Shown here piece after piece: positions 26,416 through 35,693 of a DNA stretch of 64,000 nucleotides. Source of the DNA: Candidatus Sulfurimonas marisnigri (GTDB taxonomy: Bacteria; Campylobacterota; Campylobacteria; Campylobacterales; Sulfurimonadaceae). Below the pieces are notes generated by a model. It saw nothing but the letters and a program-made list of their open reading frames with translations, had not been told where the DNA came from and made no database searches. The first letter of the stretch is position 1. Each line of letters opens with the position of its first letter. The stretch is from contig NZ_CP054493.1 of assembly GCF_015265475.1 (NCBI RefSeq), positions 310,001 through 374,000 of the forward strand, read 5' to 3'. The position numbers and the translations under genes are program-made.

Positions 26416-28821
26416 ATGAACAAAATCATTTTCTTGTTTTTATTTTTAACATCTTTTCTTTTTGCTGCAAATGAGTGTATCGTATGCCATAAGGGGATAG
26501 AAGATATTAGAGATAGAGATTCAGGAATGATGAAAGCTATATTAAAAACAGCAAAAAAAGCTGGACATGAGGGCAACGATTGCATAGTCTGTCATGGTGG
26601 TAATCCATATAATAAAAGTATAGAATATGCTCACAAGGGAACGATAAAGTATTTTAAAACCAATAAAGGTCCAAAAGAGTTTTACCCAGCACCGGGAAGT
26701 TCTTGGATAAATGAGAATACATGTGGAGTTTGTCATACAGCTCAAGTCGGTGCTCAGATGAACTCTCTTATGATGACAGAGCAGGGAAAAATACAGGGTG
26801 CACTCTGGAGTTTTGGCGCTAAAGAGGGTTATGAACATACTGTTGGTAACTACAATACTAAAAATCCTGACAATCCAGACAAAAGACTCGGAACTCAAGT
26901 ATATAAAAAATATATGGCTAAACTTGCAACTATGGAGCCTCAAGCTTTTCCAAAAGAGATGCATACACTTCCTCAAGCACCTACAGTAGAAGAGATTCAC
27001 AAAGACCCATCATTAGCTGTTTATACATATTTGAGACAAGAGTGTTTAAGATGTCATACTGGTTCTAAAGGTAGAAATAAAAGAGGCGACTATCGCGGAA
27101 TAGGGTGTGCATCTTGTCATATTCCTTACTCTAACGAAGGCTTTTATGAGGGGAATGATAAAACAATCTCTAAGAAAAGTGGACATCTTCTAACTCACCA
27201 AATTCAAAGTTCCAGAAAAGTAAAAGTTCAAGTTAATGATATTAACTACTCCGGTGTTCCTGTTGAGACATGTTCTACATGCCACAACCGAGGAAAACGA
27301 ATAGGTGTATCATACCAAGGTTTGATGGAGACGGAGTATCAGTCAACGTTTGACGTTGATGGAAATGGACAGCCAAAGCTTCACACAAAAAGATACCTTC
27401 ATATGAAAGAGGATATTCACTATAAAAAAGGGATGTTGTGTCAAGATTGTCACACATCAAACGACCTTCATGGTGATGGCTTTTTAGGTGGGGCAAATTT
27501 AGCTGCGGTTGAGGTAGAGTGTCAGGATTGCCACGGTACAACAAAGTCTTACCCATGGGAACTCCCTATTGGCTACTCTGATGAGTTTAATACAACAGCG
27601 GCAACCGGAAAGCCAAGAGGTGTAGCTTCAGATTTAGCTGAGTATCTAAAGCAGGGTTATGTACCGGAAAAAGAAGATGGCTACATTTTAACTGCTCGTG
27701 GAAACCCACTTCCAAAGGCTGTTAAAAAGGGCAATAAAATTATTATGCACTTGAGCTCAGGAAAAGATATAGAGCTAAAACCACTTAAGCTTTTAAAAGA
27801 GACAGAAGAGCTCTCAGCCTCTGGTCTACTTGCCATGGATACAATCTCTGCTCATACTTCCAAAATGGAGTGTTACTCTTGTCACGCAACTTGGGCACCT
27901 CAATGTTATGGTTGCCACGTGAAAGTTGACTACTCCGGCGGGAAAAAGAACCCTGATTATCTAAAAGCTTCGCATGACCAAGATATTCACGGAACTACCG
28001 GCGGAATGAGAGATTTGAAAAAGTATTTGGTTGATGGGCAAGTTACAGAGACCAGAAGTTACCTTCGCTGGGAAGATCCGGCTTTAGCACAAAATGGAGA
28101 AGGTCGTGTAAGCCCTGTGATACCTGGATGCCAGACGACAATTACAGTTATAGGCAAAGACGGCAAAGCACTTTTACAAAATCATATTTTTAAGATACCA
28201 AATGTTGAAGGTGCAGGCGAAGATGGACAAAGCGCTCTAGATATGTCGCCTGTTCAGCCCCACACTATCCAAAAAGAGGCAAGAACATGTGAGTCTTGTC
28301 ACTCAAGTGGCAAAGCGCTAGGTCTTGGTATCGGCGATGGAAAACTAAACGCTGATCCAAGTAAAACGACTATCATTGATTTGATGAGTGCCGATAGAAA
28401 AATATTAGCAAAAAAAACTGATGAGCAAATTCCTGCTATACCAAACTTAAAACATGATTACTCCCAGTTTATAGATGAAAACGGTACTCAGCTTATGACG
28501 GTAGGTCATCACTTTAAACTCTCACAACCTCTAAACAAAGAGCAGAGAGATAAACTAGACAGAAGAGGAGTTTGTCTCTCTTGTCATATAGATATTCCAG
28601 AAGGAAGTTTAGCTATCTCGGCTATGCGACACATTGCAAAAATGGCAGAGTATAAAATTGATAGAGTACAACACAATAGCATACTCAATAAGCTTCTAAA
28701 TCTAGGAGCTTGGGTTCAGGTAATGACAGTGCTAGTCTTTATTTTAATAGTCCTGCTTGCAATATACATAACATTTTTTAAGAAAAAACCAAATAATCCA
28801 CGAAACGAAGGATGGAAGTAG
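26416..28821 (+). CDS. Twelve-haem c-type cytochrome with C-terminal membrane anchor
   Basis: An 801-residue periplasmic protein. The N-terminal signal (about 1-18) is followed by 12 CxxCH motifs: CIVCH, CIVCH, CGVCH, CLRCH, CASCH, CSTCH, CQDCH, CQDCH, CYSCH, CYGCH, CESCH and CLSCH. A membrane helix near the C-terminus (about 765-790) and a short basic tail anchor it in the inner membrane. I know no named enzyme with this exact layout; it may be a reductase or an electron conduit from the quinone pool, and the downstream menaquinone gene mqnC fits that. An earlier in-frame ATG (26374) lies inside nusB, and the ATG at 26416 directly precedes the signal peptide. Confidence 0.88.
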   Translation: MNKIIFLFLFLTSFLFAANECIVCHKGIEDIRDRDSGMMKAILKTAKKAGHEGNDCIVCHGGNPYNKSIEYAHKGTIKYFKTNKGPKEFYPAPGSSWINENTCGVCHTAQVGAQMNSLMMTEQGKIQGALWSFGAKEGYEHTVGNYNTKNPDNPDKRLGTQVYKKYMAKLATMEPQAFPKEMHTLPQAPTVEEIHKDPSLAVYTYLRQECLRCHTGSKGRNKRGDYRGIGCASCHIPYSNEGFYEGNDKTISKKSGHLLTHQIQSSRKVKVQVNDINYSGVPVETCSTCHNRGKRIGVSYQGLMETEYQSTFDVDGNGQPKLHTKRYLHMKEDIHYKKGMLCQDCHTSNDLHGDGFLGGANLAAVEVECQDCHGTTKSYPWELPIGYSDEFNTTAATGKPRGVASDLAEYLKQGYVPEKEDGYILTARGNPLPKAVKKGNKIIMHLSSGKDIELKPLKLLKETEELSASGLLAMDTISAHTSKMECYSCHATWAPQCYGCHVKVDYSGGKKNPDYLKASHDQDIHGTTGGMRDLKKYLVDGQVTETRSYLRWEDPALAQNGEGRVSPVIPGCQTTITVIGKDGKALLQNHIFKIPNVEGAGEDGQSALDMSPVQPHTIQKEARTCESCHSSGKALGLGIGDGKLNADPSKTTIIDLMSADRKILAKKTDEQIPAIPNLKHDYSQFIDENGTQLMTVGHHFKLSQPLNKEQRDKLDRRGVCLSCHIDIPEGSLAISAMRHIAKMAEYKIDRVQHNSILNKLLNLGAWVQVMTVLVFILIVLLAIYITFFKKKPNNPRNEGWK

Positions 28822-28826
28822 TACAG

Positions 28827-29876
28827 ATGAAAAGATTAACAAAAGAAGAAGCTCTGTATTTAATCAAAAATGCAGACTTAAAAGAACTAGGAAAAATGGC
28901 AACAGCTCGCAAGAAAGAGCTACATCCAAAAGGTATAACAACATTTGTAATAGATAGAAATATAAACTATACTAACATTTGTTGGGTTGATTGTAAGTTT
29001 TGCGCTTTTTACAGACATGAAAAAGATGCAGATGCTTATGTACTTACTTTTGATGAGATAGATGCAAAGATTGATGAACTTTTAGAGATTGGCGGAACAC
29101 AGATTCTTTTTCAAGGTGGAGTTCATCCTAAATTAAAAATAGGGTGGTATGAGGACTTAGTTGAGCATATTCATACTAAATACCCTGAGATTACAATTCA
29201 CGGATTCTCTTCTATTGAGATTGATTTTATTGCAAAAGTTTCTCGCATAACTGTAGAAGAAGTGTTGGAGCGTTTAAAAGCAAAAGGTTTAGCCTCTATT
29301 CCAGGAGCTGGAGCTGAGATACTTTCCGATGAGGTTCGTGATATTATCGCACCAAAAAAGATAGACTCTGATGTATGGGTTGATATTCATAGAAAAGCCC
29401 ACAAGCTTGATATTAAATCAACGGCAACTATGATGTACGGTACAGTAGAGAGTGATGAGGACATAGTAGAGCACTTTGACATGATAAGAGAACTTCAGGA
29501 TGAGACAGGTGGTTTTAGAGCATTTATAATGTGGAGTTTTCAAGGGCAAAATACAGAGCTGTTAAAACTAATTCCAGATATGGATAAGCCATCATCAAAC
29601 CGCTATTTAAGACTTCTAGCAGTTGCTAGGCTTTATCTTGATAATGTGCCAAATATTCAAAGTTCATGGGTAACACAAGGCCCATACATAGGTCAAATGG
29701 CTCTAATGTTTGGAGCGAATGATTTGGGTTCAACTATGATGGAAGAGAATGTTGTAAGTAGTGCCGGTGCGGCTTACTCCATGGCGAAAGAAGAGATGGT
29801 TTCTCTTATAAGAGATATAGGTGAAATACCGGCAGTACGAAATACTGCTTATGAGACATTAGAGAAATTCGCATAA
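28827..29876 (+). CDS. mqnC: Cyclic dehypoxanthinyl futalosine synthase (radical SAM)
   Basis: A 349-residue radical SAM enzyme of the futalosine route to menaquinone. The iron-sulfur cluster motif is CWVDCKFCAFYR (about 46-57). GGTQILFQGGVHP, PGAGAEILSDEVR and MMYGTVES fit MqnC rather than MqnE. An in-frame ATG at 28812 overlaps the cytochrome gene; 28827 gives MKRLTKEEAL and is preferred, with moderate certainty. Menaquinone is the main quinone in Campylobacterota, which links it to the cytochrome just upstream. Confidence 0.92.
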   Translation: MKRLTKEEALYLIKNADLKELGKMATARKKELHPKGITTFVIDRNINYTNICWVDCKFCAFYRHEKDADAYVLTFDEIDAKIDELLEIGGTQILFQGGVHPKLKIGWYEDLVEHIHTKYPEITIHGFSSIEIDFIAKVSRITVEEVLERLKAKGLASIPGAGAEILSDEVRDIIAPKKIDSDVWVDIHRKAHKLDIKSTATMMYGTVESDEDIVEHFDMIRELQDETGGFRAFIMWSFQGQNTELLKLIPDMDKPSSNRYLRLLAVARLYLDNVPNIQSSWVTQGPYIGQMALMFGANDLGSTMMEENVVSSAGAAYSMAKEEMVSLIRDIGEIPAVRNTAYETLEKFA

Positions 29877-29877
29877 A

Positions 29878-31161
29878 ATGAAAAAAATAATAGTTACTTT
29901 ACTAATAATAGGACAAATTATGATGGCAGCAACAATAGAAGAAATCGAAGTTAACGGTAAAAAGATACCTGTGATTTTTGAAGATGACAAAAGGTTACCA
30001 CTAGTAACTATGCAGTTTGTTTTCACTAACAGCGGAACTATAACAGATGCTACAAAAGCAGGCTTAGCAAAGCTAAGTTCTAGAGTTATGGGTGAAGGAA
30101 CAAAAGCTTTGGGCTCAAACGCATTTGCTGAAGCTCTTGAAGCTAGAGCTATTCATATATCTGCATCAGCAGGTAAAGAGACTTTTGTTATAGAGGTTGG
30201 GTGTCTAAAAGGTGAGTTTGAAACAGCTCTTAAATATTTTAGTGATTTATTAAAAGACCCAAATCTAACTCAAGAAGCAGTTGATAAAGTAAAAACTACA
30301 ACTATTGGTTCAATCAGTTCAAAAGCAAATGACTATGATTATGTAGCTTCTAATGAACTAAAATCAGTTCTATTCGAGGGAACTCCACTGGAAAATCCAG
30401 CTTCTGGAACAATAGAGAGTGTAAAAAGTATTCAACTAGAGGATGTAAAAGGGTTTATAAAAAAACATTTGGTTAGCTCTAAACTCATAGTTGTAGCGGG
30501 TGGAGATATTGAACTAGAGAAGATGAAACAACAGATAAGTAAAGTTGTAGAAGCTATGCCAAAAGGTAGAGCGTCTGCTCTTAAAAGTTATGCTACATCA
30601 GATAAATCTAAAGAGAGTGTTCTCAAAAAAGAGACAGAACAAGCATATATATACTTTGGTTCACCATACAATGTAAGTGTTAATTCACCAGATTACTATA
30701 AATCTAGAGTAGCTACTTACATTTTAGGAACAGGCGGTTTTGGCTCAAGACTAATGGAAGAGATAAGAGTTAAAAGAGGTCTTGCTTATTCTGCTTATGC
30801 AAGAGCAGATATAAGTAAATCAAGTTCATTTATGAGTGGTTATCTTCAAACAAAACTAGACTCTATGGATGAAGCGAAAAAAACAGTTAAAGATGTAATA
30901 GCTGAGTTTGTAAAAAATGGTGTTACCAAAGATGAGCTCAAGCAGACTAAAAAGTTTTTGCTTGGAAGTGAGCCGCTTAGAGTAGAGACTATGAGCCAAA
31001 GACTTAACCGTACTTTTATGGAGTACTATAAGGGTCAAGAGTTTGGACACTCACACAGAGAGTTAGAGCTTATTAAGGAATTGAAATTAAAAGATTTAAA
31101 TGAGTTCATAAAAGCTCATACAGAGATTTTAAATATGAGTTTTGCAATAGTCACCAAGTAA
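29878..31161 (+). CDS. Secreted M16-family protein lacking the zinc motif
   Basis: A 427-residue protein with a signal peptide (about 1-18) and two M16 (pitrilysin-type) repeats. GLAKLSSRVMGEGTKAL sits where active members have HxxEH, so the zinc ligands are missing. LIVVAGGDIELEKM and YILGTGGFGSRLMEEIRVKRGLAYSAYA in the second repeat are typical. Such inactive subunits often partner an active M16 protease, but none is nearby. It starts 2 nt after the mqnC stop. Confidence 0.85.
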   Translation: MKKIIVTLLIIGQIMMAATIEEIEVNGKKIPVIFEDDKRLPLVTMQFVFTNSGTITDATKAGLAKLSSRVMGEGTKALGSNAFAEALEARAIHISASAGKETFVIEVGCLKGEFETALKYFSDLLKDPNLTQEAVDKVKTTTIGSISSKANDYDYVASNELKSVLFEGTPLENPASGTIESVKSIQLEDVKGFIKKHLVSSKLIVVAGGDIELEKMKQQISKVVEAMPKGRASALKSYATSDKSKESVLKKETEQAYIYFGSPYNVSVNSPDYYKSRVATYILGTGGFGSRLMEEIRVKRGLAYSAYARADISKSSSFMSGYLQTKLDSMDEAKKTVKDVIAEFVKNGVTKDELKQTKKFLLGSEPLRVETMSQRLNRTFMEYYKGQEFGHSHRELELIKELKLKDLNEFIKAHTEILNMSFAIVTK

Positions 31162-31163
31162 AT

Positions 31164-31178
31164 ATTGCAAAATGCAAT
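31164..31178. terminator. Short AT-rich inverted repeat before recG
   Basis: ATTGCA-AAA-TGCAAT lies directly after the M16-like gene and is followed by GTTTATG. The stem is only 6 bp and AT-rich, so this is a weak terminator candidate. Confidence 0.3.
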
Positions 31179-31231
31179 GTTTATGCTTGAGGTTTATAAA
31201 AAGAGATAGTATTAGATACTAAGGAATTAAT

Positions 31232-33082
31232 ATGAACCTCACAAAAGCCCAAGAAGAGAAATTTAACAAATTAGGTATCAACTCTTGGTGTGAACTCGCA
31301 CTTATTATTCCTCACTCTTACGAAGATTTACGACTTCATTACAAACTTCAAACACACACATTTCAGCTTATAGACGCAACTGTAGAGTCCGTTTACCGCT
31401 CTGCAAACTCTATACAGATAACTTTTTTTGCCCATAATTTCGGACATAGTGTTACCGGCGTTTTGTTTCGTCCAAAACCATACATGTTACACCAGTTTAC
31501 AGCCGGTAGCAGAGATTATTACTATGGAATGATTGAGTGTAAAACAGGACACTGCAGTATTAGTATGCCAAGAAAAGTAACCAATGTAGGTTTCATAACT
31601 CCAAAATACAAATCAGCTCTAAGAAGCGATGTTATGCTACGTTTTATTCAAAATAATTTAACAAAAGAGAATTTAATAGAAGAAGGTTTAAAAGAAGATA
31701 TCATAGATGAGGTTTTAAAATTACATTTTCCGACAGAGCTACCAATTAACGTAAAAGAGCTAGATTCAAAAAGTGTTGATGCTCTTAAATATATAGAACT
31801 ATTCTCTTATATGAAGAAGCTGTCTGCCAAAAGAAGATACTTTAAATCTTCTACATGTAGAAGTAGTGATTATAAAGATTGGGCTAAAACCTTGCCATTT
31901 AAACTTACAAAAGAGCAGGTTGATACTATAGAAGATATAAAAATAGATTTGCAAAAAGATGTAAGTGCTAGGCGAATGATAGTAGGGGATGTTGGAAGCG
32001 GTAAAACAATGGTTATTTTAGCTTCTGCAGTAATGATGCTGCCTAATAAGTCTATTTTAATGGCACCAACAACTATACTAGCAAACCAACTTTTTGAAGA
32101 AGCCAGTAAATTTATACCTAATATTAAAATCGTTTTAGTCACCAACAAAACAAAAAATATAGATTTGAGTGAGTTTGATTTTATTATTGGTACTCATGCA
32201 CTTTTATATAGAGAGCTTCCAAAAGCAGGGCTCGTTATGGTTGACGAGCAACACCGTTTTGGAACTGTACAGAGAAACATGTTAGAGAAGTTAGTTAGTA
32301 GTACAGATGTCATAAGCCAAGCAAAACCTCATTTTTTACAGTTTTCTGCAACTCCAATTCCCAGAACTCAAGCTATGATAGAGACAGCACATATTGATGT
32401 CTCTTTAATTACATCAACACCTTTTAAAAAAGATATATCAAGCAGAGTAATCCATAAAAGTGATTTTCAAGAGTTGCTTGGGCATATAAAAAGTGAGATA
32501 AGCAAAAAAAATCAAGTTCTTTTAGTTTACCCTTTGGTTGAGCAGAGTGAAGTTATTGAGTATCAGAGTATTGATGAAGCGAGAGGATATTGGGAGAATA
32601 ATTTTGAGAATGTCTACGTGACTCATGGAAAAGATAAAGAGAAAGAAGAGGTGCTAAAAGAGTTTAGTGAAAAAGGGGACATTTTAATTGCTACAACAGT
32701 AGTAGAAGTAGGTATATCTCTACCACGGCTTAGTACTGTGGTAATTGTCGGTGCTGAGAGATTAGGGTTGTCTACGCTTCATCAGCTACGAGGTCGTGTA
32801 AGTAGAACAGGACTAAAAGGCTACTGTTTTTTATATACAAACCAAAAATCATCTGAGCGATTAGAAAAGTTTACTAAAACTACTAGCGGTTTTGATATAG
32901 CAAACCTTGATTTAAAGTTTAGAAAAAGTGGTGATTTGTTAAAAGGTTCTAATCAGAGCGGAAAACAGTTTAGGTGGATTGATTTGGCAGATGATGAAGA
33001 GATAGTTCAGCAAGTGAAATATGACTTAAATTTTGTCTCATTGAGACAAGCTTCAGTAGCCACAGCGGCTCCAGCGGAGTAA
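31232..33082 (+). CDS. recG: ATP-dependent DNA helicase RecG
   Basis: A 616-residue superfamily 2 helicase that remodels stalled forks and Holliday junctions. Walker A is GDVGSGKTMV (about 250), the DEAD-like box is VDEQHRFG, QFSATPIPRTQAM is motif III, and GAERLGLSTLHQLRGRVSRTG is motif VI. The N-terminal wedge domain is shortened, as in other Campylobacterota, so the protein is smaller than the ~690-residue E. coli form. AAGGA precedes the ATG. Confidence 0.93.
   Translation: MNLTKAQEEKFNKLGINSWCELALIIPHSYEDLRLHYKLQTHTFQLIDATVESVYRSANSIQITFFAHNFGHSVTGVLFRPKPYMLHQFTAGSRDYYYGMIECKTGHCSISMPRKVTNVGFITPKYKSALRSDVMLRFIQNNLTKENLIEEGLKEDIIDEVLKLHFPTELPINVKELDSKSVDALKYIELFSYMKKLSAKRRYFKSSTCRSSDYKDWAKTLPFKLTKEQVDTIEDIKIDLQKDVSARRMIVGDVGSGKTMVILASAVMMLPNKSILMAPTTILANQLFEEASKFIPNIKIVLVTNKTKNIDLSEFDFIIGTHALLYRELPKAGLVMVDEQHRFGTVQRNMLEKLVSSTDVISQAKPHFLQFSATPIPRTQAMIETAHIDVSLITSTPFKKDISSRVIHKSDFQELLGHIKSEISKKNQVLLVYPLVEQSEVIEYQSIDEARGYWENNFENVYVTHGKDKEKEEVLKEFSEKGDILIATTVVEVGISLPRLSTVVIVGAERLGLSTLHQLRGRVSRTGLKGYCFLYTNQKSSERLEKFTKTTSGFDIANLDLKFRKSGDLLKGSNQSGKQFRWIDLADDEEIVQQVKYDLNFVSLRQASVATAAPAE
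31851..31860. repeat. Copy 4 of iterated palindrome CTACATGTAG
   Basis: Exact copy within TCTACATGTAGA, inside recG. Here it is read in another frame and encodes Ser-Thr-Cys-Arg. Confidence 0.7.
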
Positions 33083-33100
33083 AGGGAATTACTTCCCTTT
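33081..33100. terminator. Bidirectional terminator-like hairpin between recG and hpf
   Basis: AAAGGGAA-TTAC-TTCCCTTT is a perfect 8-bp stem with a 4-nt loop and TTT at each end, located in the 27-nt gap between the convergent genes. Confidence 0.55.
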
Positions 33101-33109
33101 GCGGGACTA

Positions 33110-33652
33110 TTAATATAACCCGAATTTACCATCATTTCTTTTGTAAAGAACACGAGTTTTACCTTCGTTATCTAAGAAGATTTCAAATACTTTCTTACCA
33201 TCTTTTAAGTCATTTAAAACATCTTCAACTTCACGAGGTTTGTAAAGGTCTAGTTCTACTGGTACGATTTCATCTTCTAAAGCTTCACTAGCCTCATGCA
33301 AATCAATTGCAGTATTAGCTTCATTCTTAGCTTCGTTCATACCATCTTTATGGTGATTAGTCTCTTTATCATGCATACGACGCATAGCTTTTTGAGCTCT
33401 TGATGTCGCCATGTCAATAGCAGCATACATGTCATCATCATTTTGTTTAATAATAATAGAGTTTTTGTGAGAAAGGTGTATAACAAACTCTACAGTAGAG
33501 TGTTCTTTACCTTTTTTTGATTGAGTAGACGCTATAACATTAACAGAAATAATATCCACATTGTATTTGCTAAGTGTTTCTATTGACGTATTCATATGAG
33601 CTTTGATTGGCTCTGTTAATTCTACATTTCTTCCAGTTAGAGAAATATTCAT
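33110..33652 (-). CDS. hpf: Long ribosome hibernation-promoting factor
   Basis: A 180-residue protein with the N-terminal S30AE domain (MNISLTGRNVELTE start, AAIDMATSRAQKAMRRMHDK helix) and a C-terminal dimerisation domain (IVPVELDLYKPREV onward, ending GKFGLY). Long HPF joins two ribosomes into a 100S dimer during starvation. It is one of two hibernation factors in this window; the short one is at 14743. AAAAGGA precedes the ATG. Confidence 0.92.
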   Translation of the reverse strand: MNISLTGRNVELTEPIKAHMNTSIETLSKYNVDIISVNVIASTQSKKGKEHSTVEFVIHLSHKNSIIIKQNDDDMYAAIDMATSRAQKAMRRMHDKETNHHKDGMNEAKNEANTAIDLHEASEALEDEIVPVELDLYKPREVEDVLNDLKDGKKVFEIFLDNEGKTRVLYKRNDGKFGLY

Positions 33653-33718
33653 TAAAATATCCTTTTAAAATTATAATTTTGTGATTATAGCATTAAAAGG
33701 TTTAGAAATATTTATAAA

Positions 33719-34156
33719 CTAGAGCTTTTGAATACTTCTTCTAAAATACCTGATAGGCTCTGTACCTTCAGTTGTAGTAACAGTTATATCCATAAGTACT
33801 GAGCCGTTTTGTTCATCCGTTGTTAATGTTGTAAAGTAGTCACCGGTACCACCGCATGCAAGACCTCTATAAACATATCTAACACTTATATTTATATCAT
33901 ATATGCTACCTAGAGTATATGAAGGAATTGTTGTACAAGAGCCATTTTGAGCAATTGTTAATAGAGCAAGTTCAGCAGCACTTTTAGAATAAAGTACAGA
34001 CTGCTCATAAAGATATAAGTCTGTTGTTCTTTTCCCTGTTTCAGCTGTCATAGCTAGAGAAAGTGCCATAATAGTTGCTATTATAACAATAACAGCCATA
34101 GCCATTATCATAGCAAAGCCTGAACGATTTTTTAGTATATAGTTTTTTCTTTGCAT
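33719..34156 (-). CDS. PilX/GspK-like pilin protein
   Basis: A 145-residue protein with a prepilin-like N-terminus: the cleavage Gly in NRSGFAMIMAM is followed by Phe and a long hydrophobic helix (about 14-33). Residue +5 is Met rather than Glu, as in minor pilins of the PilX/GspK type that sit at the pilus tip. The rest is a small beta-rich domain with two Cys. It overlaps the upstream pilin gene by 25 nt and is the last gene of the operon starting at 40072. Confidence 0.78.
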   Translation of the reverse strand: MQRKNYILKNRSGFAMIMAMAVIVIIATIMALSLAMTAETGKRTTDLYLYEQSVLYSKSAAELALLTIAQNGSCTTIPSYTLGSIYDINISVRYVYRGLACGGTGDYFTTLTTDEQNGSVLMDITVTTTEGTEPIRYFRRSIQKL

Positions 34157-35067
34157 ATTGAATAACCTCCCGCTACATTACCATTGATTATATCACTCCC
34201 TACACAGACCTGTACTTTTACAACTGAGCCAATGGCTTTAAATCTAAATGTGCTTACGTTTTCCATCAACAAAAACTCTTTTCCATCATCTATGTAGTTT
34301 TCACCCTCCCAAGGTTGGTAATCGTAATTAAGCCAGAGATTTCCGGTTTGTGTTGTAGGGTCATAGTCTCTAAGTTCAACAGCATAAGCTGTCCATGCAA
34401 GCTGATAATATTCGAAAACATCTACTCCACTGAAGTTGTTGTCAGCTCCAGTAGCTCCGTTTGTTGGGATAAGAAGATGTTCTTCACCGGGATTAGGACT
34501 TCTTCTTATTGGATGCATAACGCTTGTGGTTTGGTCAGTTAGTGCGGCACCATTCCATCCATAATTATTTATATCACTATCAGAACCTACAAAATAGATG
34601 GCTGAATTATTTATGCCTGTACCACTGCCGTGGGACAATACACCAATTAGTGTATCAAGAGCTGTGGTATTCGTCTCAGGTGAGTTTAGACTGCTTGTTG
34701 ATGATGCTTGTAAATCTATTATTCCGCTCCAGTTTGGCAAAGATTCCCCTCTAAACCCTTCTATATCACTTCCCACCCATTCTAAAATAGTTGCAGTGTC
34801 ACCATATGTTGAACCTGATAATGCCTGATAATTGTTTAGATTTGCTCCCGGCTCTCTGGCAATAATAGAGTCTTTTATACGAAATTGCAGTCTTGAGGCA
34901 ATAGACTCAACTGCTGTAGCACTTCTCGCTTGAAGAGAGTTATTTACGCTTGAGTATATAAAATTATTGTACGCCTGAGCCAAAAACTCAACTCCAAATT
35001 TACTTAAAATCCCCATAACAACTATAACAAAGATAAGCTCTATTAGTGTAAAACCAAGACGACGCAT
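34132..35067 (-). CDS. Type IV pilin-like protein (class III prepilin signal)
   Basis: A 311-residue protein. MRRLGFTLIELIFVIVVMG is a perfect prepilin signal: Gly before the cleavage site, Phe at +1 and Glu at +5. The mature domain is long for a pilin (about 305 residues), with no family I recognise. It starts 1 nt inside the preceding pilin gene's stop (TAATG) and overlaps the next gene by 25 nt. It is probably a minor pilin or pseudopilin. Confidence 0.85.
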   Translation of the reverse strand: MRRLGFTLIELIFVIVVMGILSKFGVEFLAQAYNNFIYSSVNNSLQARSATAVESIASRLQFRIKDSIIAREPGANLNNYQALSGSTYGDTATILEWVGSDIEGFRGESLPNWSGIIDLQASSTSSLNSPETNTTALDTLIGVLSHGSGTGINNSAIYFVGSDSDINNYGWNGAALTDQTTSVMHPIRRSPNPGEEHLLIPTNGATGADNNFSGVDVFEYYQLAWTAYAVELRDYDPTTQTGNLWLNYDYQPWEGENYIDDGKEFLLMENVSTFRFKAIGSVVKVQVCVGSDIINGNVAGGYSICKEKTIY

Positions 35068-35693
35068 TAAAATCTCCTCCTATAGTAATCAATCTCACCA
35101 ATATTAGCACTTTGCATTCTAAGAACTACAATATCTTTTGGCTCAGAATCTCTCACCGTGATTTCTATAAGCTTTATGTTTGCATCGGCGGCGCTAGGTG
35201 TTACAGTAACTATACTTGTGTAATTCGCCTTATACCCTGAAGCATTTGCTGTATCGTCTATAAAAATATTTTGTTCTCCAAGTTCTGCATTGTCCAAGTT
35301 GAAAAAAGTGTTGCTTGAAACATTTAATGGTGGTACTGCTGTAATATTTCCATCAACACATCTTCTATGCAGGGGTTGTACTATATGTCCAGGTCTTAGT
35401 CTATGTCTATCACTTGCCGTGTTGTTTACACATGTAGAGCCAATATCAATAACTCTTGAGAATTGACTCAAAGCGTTATCCGCCATCGAGTTTGCATCCC
35501 AATATCCAGAAGCTGCACCCATAAGCTCTGCAGAGGCAGCAAATATAGCCTCTTGAAGAATATTGCTCTCAATACCCCTTGATGTTACTTGTGTCATCAT
35601 AGGAAGAGATAGTACAGCAATACCGATTATAACAATAGCAAAGATAAGCTCTATCATTGTAAAAGCAAATCTCTTAATACTATTTCTTACCAC
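35067..35693 (-). CDS. Type IV pilin-like protein (class III prepilin signal)
   Basis: A 208-residue protein. KRFAFTMIELIFAIVIIG carries the prepilin signal with Ala before the cleavage site, Phe at +1 and Glu at +5. The mature part has several Cys and a beta-rich C-terminus. The start is GTG at 35693, 6 nt after GGAG, and overlaps the end of the giant gene by 7 nt, so the two are translationally coupled. Confidence 0.85.
   Translation of the reverse strand: MVRNSIKRFAFTMIELIFAIVIIGIAVLSLPMMTQVTSRGIESNILQEAIFAASAELMGAASGYWDANSMADNALSQFSRVIDIGSTCVNNTASDRHRLRPGHIVQPLHRRCVDGNITAVPPLNVSSNTFFNLDNAELGEQNIFIDDTANASGYKANYTSIVTVTPSAADANIKLIEITVRDSEPKDIVVLRMQSANIGEIDYYRRRF
35428..35437. repeat. Near-copy (8/10) of palindrome CTACATGTAG
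   Basis: ACACATGTAG inside the pilin gene. Listed only as a possible decayed relative of the iterated family; weak. Confidence 0.2.

Noticed and set aside
26542-27000. Open reading frame on the minus strand, 152 codons, inside the 12-haem cytochrome gene
   Set aside because: It is antisense to a gene with 12 haem motifs and has Cys-rich but no recognisable content; it is a shadow.
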